Assembly (NCBI GenBank): GCA_030680415.1
Contig: JAUXVE010000075.1
Location: forward strand, 1-64,000
Reading direction: 5' to 3'
DNA from: Rubrivivax sp.
GTDB taxonomy: Bacteria; Pseudomonadota; Gammaproteobacteria; Burkholderiales; Burkholderiaceae_C
DNA length: 64,000 nucleotides
In this document: piece by piece, positions 35,173 through 44,654 of the stretch
Position numbering within the stretch: the stretch's first letter is position 1
Layout: each line of letters opens with the position of its first letter
Translations under genes and position numbers: made by a program
Notes under the pieces: generated by a model
Told to the model about the DNA's origin: nothing
Seen by the model: the letters and a program-made list of their open reading frames with translations, nothing else
Database searches by the model: none

Positions 35173-35531
35173 TGCGCGACGACGGCTTCACCATCGAGCT
35201 GAGCGTGTCCAACGGGCGCGGCGCCGGCGCTTGCCGGGTCGCCGCGATCGGGGCTGGCGTCGCCAGCCTGATCCAGCCCGTCTTCGGACCGGCGCGCAGC
35301 CTGCGGCGGCGTATCAGCCGCGGCCACCGCCGCCACACCGGCAGCGGCGAGTTGTTGTTGGTCTACTCGATCACCGCGTAGGAGCGCGCCTCGCGCACGC
35401 CGCGCAGCGTCCGGATCACGCGCTGCCGATGAATTCGAGGTCGGCCGCCCTCGGCCAGCGCGGCTGAATTTCAAGTCGGGTGCGGCCCGCAGGCGCATAA
35501 GCTGCGACTCCTGCACACCGAGGGCATCGCC
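35173..35531. other. Gap before putA with a possible Lrp-family remnant
   Basis: No intact gene is seen in these 359 bases. On the leftward strand, about 35376-35450, two adjacent frames read DLEFIGSA and then VIRTLRGVREARSYAVIE before a stop. This resembles the C-terminal end of Lrp/AsnC regulators, a family that often lies divergent from putA. If real, it is a frameshifted fragment of a lost proline-responsive regulator. The evidence is short and weak. Confidence 0.3.
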
Positions 35532-38500
35532 ATGACCACCGCCGCGCCGTCGACCCCGCAACCGGCCCGGGCCCGCCTGCCTTTCCCATACCGTCCCGAG
35601 ACCGAGGCCGTGGCGGCGGCGCTGGCCGCCCTGCAAGGGCGCCTGGACTGGCCGGCCGTGGTGGTGGCGGCGCGCCCCTGGGTGCAGGGCGCGCGCGACA
35701 AGCCGGCGCCGTTCTGGGCCATGGAGTCGCTGCTGCGCGAATACCCGATCTCCAGCGCCGAGGGCCTGGCGCTGATGCGGCTGGCCGAAGCGCTGCTGCG
35801 TGTGCCCGACGCCGAGACTGCGATCGCCCTCACCGCCGACCAGCTCGGCCGTGCCGACTTCGATGGCCACGCCGCCGAGGGACCGTACCGCATGCTGGCC
35901 GGCCTGTCGGCGAGCGCCATCGCGCTGTCCAAGCGCTTCCTGCCCGCGGGTGAACGGCCCGGCGGCCTGATGCAGCGGCTGGGCGCGCAGACCGTGGTGG
36001 CGGCCACCGTGCGCGCGATCCAGCTGCTGGGCCGCCAGTTCGTCTATGCACGAACGATCACCGACGCCATGGCCGAGGCCACCGCGCAGCGCCGGCAACT
36101 GCCCGCGCTGCGCTTCAGCTTCGACATGCTCGGCGAGGGTGCGCGCACCGAGGCCGCTGCACAAACCCACCTGGCCGCATATGGGCACGCCATCGAGACA
36201 CTTGCGGACGCGCGCGCCGCGACCACGGCCGCGGCCGTCTCCACCCACCCCGGGCCGCAGGCCTGCGACGAGATCTCGGTCAAGCTGAGCGCCCTGTTCT
36301 CGCGCTACGAGGAAGCCCAACGCGAGCGCGTCTTCGCCGAGCTGCTGCCGCGGCTGTGGAGCCTGGCCGATCTGGCCGCGCGCGCGCACATCAACCTGGC
36401 CATCGACGCCGAGGAAAGCGACCGCCTCGAACTCTCGCTGGACCTGCTCGACGCGCTGGCCGGGCGCGTGGCGGCGCAGCATCCGCGGTGGCGCGGGCTC
36501 GGCCTGGCCGTGCAGGCCTACCAGACGCGCGGGCTCGACGCCGTCGACGAGGTGGCCGCCATCGCGCGCCGGCACGGCGTGAAGTTCATCGTCCGCCTCG
36601 TCAAGGGCGCCTACTGGGACGGCGAGATCAAGCGCGCGCAGGAAGCCGGCCTGCCGGGCTATCCGGTGTTCACCCGCAAGCACCACACCGACATTGCGTA
36701 CCTCGCCTGCGCGGCACGGCTGATCGGCCACCATGACGTGCTCTATCCGCAGTTCGCGACGCACAACGCCGGCACCATCGCCGCCATCGTGCAGATGGCG
36801 CGCGCGGCCGGCGCGGCAGCGCGCGCCGGGTCGGCCCCGGGGGCGGCCTTCGAGCTGCAGCGACTGCACGGCATGGGCGAGGGCATCCACCGCGAGGTGC
36901 TGAAGGACGGCACCATCGCCTGCCGTGTCTACGCCCCGGTAGGCGAGCACCGCGACCTGCTGGCCTACCTGGTGCGGCGGCTGCTGGAGAACGGCGCCAA
37001 CTCGTCGTTCGTGCACCAGCTGGCCGACGAGGCGGTGAGCGTCGAGGCGCTGCTCGTGTCGCCGCTGCGCGCCGCCGATGGGCCGTCGTTGCCGCTGCCC
37101 GCGGCACTGTTCGGGCCGGCGCGCGTCAATTCAACCGGTGTCGACCTGGCGTGCCTGGCGATGCGCCAGCCGCTGCAGGAGGCGCTGGGCCGCGTGCAGT
37201 TCGAGGCCGTGGCCGAGACGTCGCGCGATGAGGCCGCCGCGGCGATGGCGCGCCTGCACGCCGGCTTCGAGGCCTGGAGCGCACGCCCGGTGGCCGAGCG
37301 CGCCGCGCTGCTGCGGCGCGCGACCGACGAACTCGACGCCCGCCGGCCCGAGTTCTGCGCCCTGCTGGTCAAGGAGGCGCACAAGACCCTGGGCGACTGC
37401 GTGGCCGAGGTGCGCGAGGCGGTGGACTTCTGCCGCTATTACGCCGAGCAGGCCGAGGCGCGGCTGGCCGAACAGGCGCTGCCCGGCCCCACCGGCGAGA
37501 CCAACGTGCTGCGCCTGCGCGGCCGCGGCGTCTTCGTCTGCATCAGCCCGTGGAACTTTCCGCTGGCGATCTTTGCCGGCCAGGTGGCGGCCGCGCTGGT
37601 GGCCGGCAACACCGTGGCCGCCAAGCCCGCCGAGCAGACACCGGTAGTGGCGCGCCGCTTCGTGGCCCTGCTGCACGAGGCCGGCGTGCCGGCCGACGCC
37701 CTGGCCTGGCTGCACGGGCCCGGCGAGACCCTGGGCGCGGCGCTGGTGGCGCACCCGCTCACCGCCGGCGTGTGCTTCACCGGCAGCACGCCGGTGGCGC
37801 GCCTCATCAACCGCGCGCTGGCGGCCAAGGACGGGCCCATCGTGCCGCTGATCGCCGAAACCGGCGGCCTCAACGCCATGGTCGTCGATAGCACCGCCTT
37901 GCCCGAGCAGGTGGTCGACGCCGTCGTGCAGAGCGCCTTCCGCAGCGCCGGCCAGCGCTGCTCCGCGCTGCGGCTGCTGTGTCTGCACGAGAGCATCGCC
38001 GACGGGCTGATCGAAATGATCCACGGCGCGCTGGCGGAACTGCAGGTGGGCGACCCCGCGCTGCTGGCCACCGACGTCGGCCCGGTCATCGACGACGAAG
38101 CCTTTGCTGCCCTGCAACGCCACGTGCAGGTCCTGCGCGGCACGGCGCGGCTGCTCGGCGAGTCGCCACTGCAGTCGGACCTCCCGCGCCTGGTGGCACC
38201 GGTGGCCTTCGAGATCGACCGCATCGCCGACCTGCGCGAGGAGATCTTCGGCCCCGTGCTGCACGTCGTGCGCTGGGGGCCGGGGCAAGGCGGCGCAGGA
38301 GCTGCGCGCGACATCGGCGAGGTCGTGCAGCAGGTCAACGCGCTGGGTTACGGGCTGACGCTCGGTGTGCAGACACGCATCGACAGCCGCGCGCTGCGCA
38401 TCGCCGACGCCGCGCGCGTGGGCAATGTCTACGTCAACCGCAACATCATCGGCGCCGTGGTCGGCGTGCAGCCCTTCGGCGGTGAGGGCCTCAGCGGCAC

Positions 38501-38609
38501 CGGCCCCAAGGCCGGCGGGCCGCACTATCTCTACCGCTTCTGCGCCGAGCAGACGCTGACCATCAACACCACTGCCGCCGGTGGCAACGCGGAGCTGCTG
38601 GCCCGCTGA
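35532..38609 (+). CDS. putA: Bifunctional proline dehydrogenase / L-glutamate gamma-semialdehyde dehydrogenase
   Basis: This 1025-residue PutA oxidises proline to glutamate in two steps. The FAD-dependent proline dehydrogenase barrel (about 150-480) shows DEISVKLSALFSRYE, IDAEESDRLELS, VRLVKGAYWD and FATHNAGTIAAI. The NAD-dependent aldehyde dehydrogenase domain (about 560-1010) has PWNFPLAIF, FTGSTPVA, ETGG and the catalytic cysteine in FRSAGQRCSALR. There is no N-terminal ribbon-helix-helix domain, so this PutA is not an autorepressor. GAGGG lies 6 bases before the ATG. Confidence 0.96.
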   Translation: MTTAAPSTPQPARARLPFPYRPETEAVAAALAALQGRLDWPAVVVAARPWVQGARDKPAPFWAMESLLREYPISSAEGLALMRLAEALLRVPDAETAIALTADQLGRADFDGHAAEGPYRMLAGLSASAIALSKRFLPAGERPGGLMQRLGAQTVVAATVRAIQLLGRQFVYARTITDAMAEATAQRRQLPALRFSFDMLGEGARTEAAAQTHLAAYGHAIETLADARAATTAAAVSTHPGPQACDEISVKLSALFSRYEEAQRERVFAELLPRLWSLADLAARAHINLAIDAEESDRLELSLDLLDALAGRVAAQHPRWRGLGLAVQAYQTRGLDAVDEVAAIARRHGVKFIVRLVKGAYWDGEIKRAQEAGLPGYPVFTRKHHTDIAYLACAARLIGHHDVLYPQFATHNAGTIAAIVQMARAAGAAARAGSAPGAAFELQRLHGMGEGIHREVLKDGTIACRVYAPVGEHRDLLAYLVRRLLENGANSSFVHQLADEAVSVEALLVSPLRAADGPSLPLPAALFGPARVNSTGVDLACLAMRQPLQEALGRVQFEAVAETSRDEAAAAMARLHAGFEAWSARPVAERAALLRRATDELDARRPEFCALLVKEAHKTLGDCVAEVREAVDFCRYYAEQAEARLAEQALPGPTGETNVLRLRGRGVFVCISPWNFPLAIFAGQVAAALVAGNTVAAKPAEQTPVVARRFVALLHEAGVPADALAWLHGPGETLGAALVAHPLTAGVCFTGSTPVARLINRALAAKDGPIVPLIAETGGLNAMVVDSTALPEQVVDAVVQSAFRSAGQRCSALRLLCLHESIADGLIEMIHGALAELQVGDPALLATDVGPVIDDEAFAALQRHVQVLRGTARLLGESPLQSDLPRLVAPVAFEIDRIADLREEIFGPVLHVVRWGPGQGGAGAARDIGEVVQQVNALGYGLTLGVQTRIDSRALRIADAARVGNVYVNRNIIGAVVGVQPFGGEGLSGTGPKAGGPHYLYRFCAEQTLTINTTAAGGNAELLAR

Positions 38610-38661
38610 CGCGCCATGCCCATGCTCGACAATCGGCTCTGGCCACCCGACGCGTTTTGAC

Positions 38662-40065
38662 ATGCCCACCCACGGCCACCCTCCTCTGGACCATGTCCTG
38701 GACCTGCTGCTCGACGCCGTCTGCGTCGTCGACGCGCAGGGGCGATTCCTCTACGTCGGCTCGGCCGGCGAACGCATCTTCGGTTACACCGCCCAGGAAA
38801 TGGTCGGCCGGCCGATGATCGATCTGGTGTTTCCCGGCGATCGCGCACGCACCCTGAACGCCGTCGACGAGATCATGGCCAGCGGCCACAAGCCGCACTT
38901 CGAGAACCGCTATGTGCGCAAGGACGGGCACATCGTCGACATCATGTGGACGGCCCGCTGGTCGGAGGCGGACGGCGTTCGGGTGGCCGTGGCCCGCGAC
39001 GTCACCGAGCTCAAGCGTGCGCAGTCGATGCAGGCGGCGCTGTACGCCATCTCCAAAGCGGCACACGCCGCCGAGGACCTGCCCACGCTGTTCCAGCACA
39101 TCCACCGCATCGTCGGCGGCCTGCTGCCGGCGGTCAACTTCTTCGTCGCGCTGTACGACGCGGCCGAGGATCGCCTGACCTTCCCCTACCACGTCGACGA
39201 ACTCGACGCGGCGCCCGCGGCGGGATCCCTCGCGTCGGGCACCTTGAGCGCCGAGGTGATCCGCAGCGGGCAAACGCTGCACCTGAGCCGCGACGGTGCG
39301 CGCCTGCCGTCGGCGGCAGCGCATGCGGACGTCGGCAGCGCTGCCGTCGATTGGCTGGGCGTGCCGCTGCAGTCGCAGGGGCGCGTCATCGGCGCGCTGG
39401 TGGTGAAGAGCCATACCGGCGCGACGCAATACACCGCGGCCGACGCAGAGTTGCTGAAGTTCGTCTCCACGCAGGTGGCCACGGCGATCGAGCGCAAGCA
39501 GACGCAGACCCGGCTGCAGCACATGGCGCGACACGACCCGCTCACCGATCTGCCGAACCGCAGCCTGGTCCAGGACCGCATGGCAACGGCGTTGGCGCGG
39601 GCGCGGCGGGACCGCACGGGGCTGTCGCTGCTGTACCTCGACCTGGACATGTTCAAGCAGGTGAACGACCGCTTCGGACATGCCGCCGGCGACAGCCTGT
39701 TGCAGGACGTGGCGCGCCGCCTCGATCACTGCGTGCGTGAATCCGACACCGTCGGGCGCATGGGAGGCGACGAGTTCGTCGTGCTGCTCGCCAGCATCCA
39801 GTCGACCGCGCATGCGCCGCAGGTCGCCGAAAAGATCCGGCTCGCCCTGTGCCGGCCGTTCGACCTGGCCGGCCAGGCGCTGTCGATCTCGCCGAGCATC
39901 GGCATCGCCCACTACCCCGAACACGGCGACGACGCCGAGCAACTGATACACCGCGCCGACGAGGCGATGTACGCCGCCAAGCAGGACGGCGGCAACCGTA
40001 TCAGGATCGCCGGCCAGGCCGGCAACGCGGGCCCCGGGGCCATGGGCGCGAACAGGGTGCCGTGA
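38662..40065 (+). CDS. Diguanylate cyclase with PAS and GAF sensor domains
   Basis: This 467-residue cytoplasmic signalling protein has an N-terminal PAS domain (about 8-125, with NRYVRKDGHIVDIMWT), a GAF domain (about 130-290) and a GGDEF domain (about 305-450). The catalytic GGDEF is intact and an RxxD inhibitory site (RESD) lies five residues before it. It should therefore make c-di-GMP and be product-inhibited. No membrane segment or EAL domain is present. It follows putA by 52 bases and could be co-transcribed, but no functional link is evident. Confidence 0.94.
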   Translation: MPTHGHPPLDHVLDLLLDAVCVVDAQGRFLYVGSAGERIFGYTAQEMVGRPMIDLVFPGDRARTLNAVDEIMASGHKPHFENRYVRKDGHIVDIMWTARWSEADGVRVAVARDVTELKRAQSMQAALYAISKAAHAAEDLPTLFQHIHRIVGGLLPAVNFFVALYDAAEDRLTFPYHVDELDAAPAAGSLASGTLSAEVIRSGQTLHLSRDGARLPSAAAHADVGSAAVDWLGVPLQSQGRVIGALVVKSHTGATQYTAADAELLKFVSTQVATAIERKQTQTRLQHMARHDPLTDLPNRSLVQDRMATALARARRDRTGLSLLYLDLDMFKQVNDRFGHAAGDSLLQDVARRLDHCVRESDTVGRMGGDEFVVLLASIQSTAHAPQVAEKIRLALCRPFDLAGQALSISPSIGIAHYPEHGDDAEQLIHRADEAMYAAKQDGGNRIRIAGQAGNAGPGAMGANRVP

Positions 40066-40109
40066 CATGTGGGTGGCACCAGTCCCCGGCCATCGAACGG
40101 CGACAGCCG

Positions 40110-41321
40110 TCATTTCGACCACGCCGCTGCCGCCCTGCGGCCCCGGAGTCCCAACCACAACAGCATCACGCCCACGGCACCGATCGGCAGCAGCGACCCC
40201 AGGTTGAGCCAGGTCCAGCCTTGCGTGGTGATCAGCGCGCCGGAGGCGAACGAGCTCACCGCCATGGTCGAGAACACGCACAGGTCCATCGCGCCCTGGG
40301 CCTTGTTCTTTTCTTCGGGCCGGTAGGCCTGCGTGAGCAGCGTGGTGCCGCCGGTGTAAAGGAAGTTCCAGCCCACGCCGAGCGCGAACAACGCGACCAG
40401 GAACTGCATCAGTTCCACCCCCGACAGGGCCACCGCCACGCAGACGAGGTTCAGCACCACGCCCACGCCCATCACTGGCAGCGCGCCGAAGCGCCTGATG
40501 AGGTGGCCGGTGAAGAAGCTCGGCACGAACATGCCCAGCACATGCCACTCCAGCACCAGCGCCGCACTGTCGAAGGGGTGCTTGCACTGCTGCATGGCAA
40601 TGGGCGTGGCCGCCATCAGCAGGTTCATCACGCCGTAGCCCAGCGCCGCCGCGGCCACCGCCACGATGAACACCGGCTGCCGCGCCAGTTCGGCCAGCGT
40701 CCGCCCGCCCGCCAGGCCGCCGGGCGGCGGCACATGCGCCGGAAAGCGGATCAGCGACAACACCGCCAGCGACAGCAGCGCCACGGCCACCAGCGCCAGG
40801 TAGGCGCCGGCAAAGGGCGCCGCCAGCCAGCCGCGCGCGGCGCTGGCCAGGTTGGGGCCGATGAAGGCACCCGCGATGCCACCGGCCAGCACCAGCGAGA
40901 TCGCGCGCTCCTTGAACTGCGGCGCCACGAGCTCGGGGCCGGCAAAGCGGTACAGCGCGCCGTTGGCGCTGTAGAAACCGGCCACCAGCGTGGCCGTCAC
41001 CAGCAGCCAGAAGCTGCCGATGGTGACGGCGAACGCGCACAGCGCCGACGACAGCGCCGCCACCACCAGCCCGACCTGGAAAGCGCGTTTGCGCCCGACC
41101 CGCGCCTGCAGCCGCGCCACCGGCATCGCCGACAGCGCCGCGCCGACGACGTAGCCGGTGACCGGCAGCGTGGCCATCCAGCCCAGCGGCGCCAGCGACA
41201 GCCCGACCAGGCCGTTGATGGCGATGAAGGTGACGTTGTTGGTGAGGAAGAGGCCCTGGCAGACGGCCAGCAGCAGCAGATGTCGGTTCACGGGCCGGAT
41301 GATCTCATCCCGGCCTGACAC
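40110..41321 (-). CDS. MFS transporter
   Basis: This 403-residue integral membrane protein has about 12 hydrophobic helices, the MFS motif A region between TM2 and TM3 (ARLQARVGRKRAFQVG), and a second-half counterpart (GHLIRRFGALPVMG). The substrate is unknown. The start could be the GTG at 41321 or a GTG at 41291, which gives MNRHLLLLAVCQGLFLTNN, a common start for this group. It converges with the cyclase gene. Confidence 0.88.
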   Translation of the reverse strand: MSGRDEIIRPVNRHLLLLAVCQGLFLTNNVTFIAINGLVGLSLAPLGWMATLPVTGYVVGAALSAMPVARLQARVGRKRAFQVGLVVAALSSALCAFAVTIGSFWLLVTATLVAGFYSANGALYRFAGPELVAPQFKERAISLVLAGGIAGAFIGPNLASAARGWLAAPFAGAYLALVAVALLSLAVLSLIRFPAHVPPPGGLAGGRTLAELARQPVFIVAVAAAALGYGVMNLLMAATPIAMQQCKHPFDSAALVLEWHVLGMFVPSFFTGHLIRRFGALPVMGVGVVLNLVCVAVALSGVELMQFLVALFALGVGWNFLYTGGTTLLTQAYRPEEKNKAQGAMDLCVFSTMAVSSFASGALITTQGWTWLNLGSLLPIGAVGVMLLWLGLRGRRAAAAWSK

Positions 41322-41357
41322 GCCCCCACTGGCCTGGCCGCTGCTCGCGCCCGGAAA

Positions 41358-42271
41358 TCAGCGCGCGGCCGCGCGCTGCAGTTGCACCGGCAGCACCGGC
41401 GCACCGCCGTCCTTGGACTGCCCGGCGTACACCGTCAGGTGCGGATACGGGATCTCGATGCCGCGCTCGTCGAAGGCGTTCTTCAACCGGCGCAGGTACT
41501 CGCGCTTGACGGCCCATTGCTGCATCGCCACCACCTTGAAGCGGCACTTGATGACCACCGCCGAGTCGCCCCACTGGTCGACGCCGGCCATCTCCAGGTC
41601 TTCCAGGATGCGTGGGGCGAAGGCCTCATCCTGGCGCATGCCGAGGGCCACCTCCTGCATCACGGCCATCACCTCGTCGACGTTTTCGCGGTAGGCCACG
41701 CCGACGTCGAGCACGGCAAAGGAAAATCCCCGCGTCATGTTGATGACGCTGCTGATCTGGCTGTTCGGCACGTAGTGCACACGGCCGTCGTAATCGCGCA
41801 GGCGCACGTAGCGCAGCGTCACTTCCTCGACGAAACCGGCGTGCTCGCCACTGAGCTTGACGATGTCGCCGGTGCTGATCTGGTTTTCCAGCAGCAGGAA
41901 GAAGCCGGTGAAGTAGTCCTTCACCAGGCTCTGGGCACCGAAGCCAACGGCCAGGCCAACGACGCCGGCGGCGCCCAGGATGGGGGCCACCGAGATGCCT
42001 ATCTCACCGAGCACCAGCATGCCGGCCACGAGCGTGATCACCACCGCTACCAGGTAGCGGAAGACGCGGCCCAGGGTCTCGGCTCGCTTGGCCGACTCGC
42101 GGTCTCCCATGCGGGCGGCCACGCGGATGCGGAAGGCGCGGATCGCCCGTTGCAGCGCCGCCGTGGCGACCCAGGCCACGACCACGATCACGGCGATGCG
42201 CAGCACCGTGGTCGTGGCGCTGCCCATGCCCGCCCACAAGCGGTCGAAGATGTCGAAGAAGTTCTCTTGGT

Positions 42272-42275
<4 letters not shown>
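41358..42275 (-). CDS. Small-conductance mechanosensitive channel (MscS family)
   Basis: This 305-residue protein has three transmembrane helices, the glycine- and alanine-rich pore helix (LGAAGVVGLAVGFGAQSLVKDYFTG), and the cytoplasmic beta/alpha-beta vestibule (DIVKLSG, FVEEVTLRYVRLRDYDG, VPNSQI). It should release solutes on hypo-osmotic shock. The start overlaps the otsA stop (ATGA), so it is translationally coupled to trehalose synthesis, a sensible osmotic partnership. Confidence 0.93.
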
Positions 42276-43651
<1,376 letters not shown>

Positions 43652-43688
43652 CAGTGCCGGCCGCGCGGGGCGCGTGGGTTGCAGGGCC

Positions 43689-44195
43689 TCATGTTCGGGT
43701 CCCCCTGTTGCACGGCGCCGGGCAGGTTCTTCGCTGCGCGACCTTCGTCGCCCGGGCGGCGCCCAGCGACTGCACGGCGCGCTGCAGCCAATCGTGCAGC
43801 GCGGCCGGGTCGGCCAGGCGGTAGGGTGCCAGCGATTCGCCCGCCCCCACCTTCACCGCCACGCCGCCCAGGCCGAGCACGGTCTCGAAGGCGACCTCGT
43901 CGGTGACGTCGTCGCCGAAGACCCAGGGGCGCCGCGAACGGAAGGGCCGCTCGTCGAGGAAGGCGCGCACCGCCTGCCCCTTGCTGGCGCGGCGGGGCTT
44001 GAGTTCGACTTCGGCCACCGCGCGGCCGCTGATCACGGCCACGGCACCGCCGAGCGCGCGCACCAGCAGCGACAGTCGCTGCGGCACGACGGCTGGCACA
44101 CGCACGGCGCCGGGCTGCGCGGCGATGTCGGTGAGTGTGCCGTCAAAACCGAAGAAGAGAGCACAACCGCAGTCGGGCAGCGGCGGTTCTTGCAT
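43689..44195 (-). pseudogene. otsB: Degenerate trehalose-6-phosphate phosphatase
   Basis: The reading frame is open for 168 residues, against about 250 in working OtsB. The first HAD motif reads FFGFDGTLTD: the nucleophilic Asp of the DFDGT box is Gly (codon GGT, one transition from GAT). After VISGR the sequence jumps directly to VELKPRRASKGQAVRAFL, so the whole cap domain (about 80 residues) is missing. The last motif, FGDDVTDEVAF, is intact. Loss of both nucleophile and cap should abolish activity. The in-frame deletion may be recent, since the frame remains open. Confidence 0.8.
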
Positions 44196-44654
44196 CGCCG
44201 AAGCTTAACGCCCGCGCCGCAGCCTTGCAGCGCTGGTGTCGAATGTCGCACACGGCGGGTGCGAAATGGCGTTGCGGCACCCAGGGCGGCTCGGATATCT
44301 TTGCACCGGGCAGTGAGCGGGTCATTCACTGCAGCCGGCGGACGCGAGGAACCTTCACTGGGCGTGGTGCTCCATGGTGGTGCAGGGGGTGTGTCGGCGC
44401 AATCGGGAAGTCGAACGTTGTCACTGCACCGCGCTCGAAGACTGCAAACTGTCGGGAGAAGGGGGGCTTCATTGCGGCCTTGCCCCGCCGCAGCATGAAC
44501 CATGCTAAACACGGGGTGTTGCTGATCGCGCTTCGCCAGTGACCGGAAAGCTCTGATGGAGCCCGGGCCCGTACAGCCGGGACTCCATCAGAACTTCCCA
44601 GGCTCGGGAGGGGGACCGTCCCCCACCGCGTCCGCCTGGACACCGGAGGCCCGC
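44196..44654. other. Long leader/intergenic region before prkA
   Basis: These 459 bases hold no convincing gene. They separate otsB and prkA, which diverge. Near the prkA end are two hairpins (44552-44592 and 44610-44624), so a structured 5' leader is likely. I looked for a sigma-54 promoter (GG-N10-GC), known for E. coli yeaGH, and found no good match. Confidence 0.45.
44552..44592 (+). promoter_or_regulatory. Long hairpin in the prkA leader
   Basis: TCTGATGGAG (44552-44561) pairs perfectly with CTCCATCAGA (44583-44592), and the inner CCCGG/CCGGG (44562-44566 with 44577-44581) extends it to about 15 pairs with one bulged base. A second small hairpin (GGGGGA-CCG-TCCCCC, 44610-44624) follows. 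No T-run follows either, so a regulatory or mRNA-stability role is more likely than termination. Confidence 0.55.

Noticed and set aside
35079-37016. Leftward open frame of about 645 codons opposite putA
   Set aside because: It overlaps conserved proline dehydrogenase sequence and shows no recognisable motif.
44196-44654. A sigma-54 promoter ahead of prkA, as known for E. coli yeaGH
   Set aside because: No TGGCAC-N5-TTGC-like element with correct spacing was found by eye.
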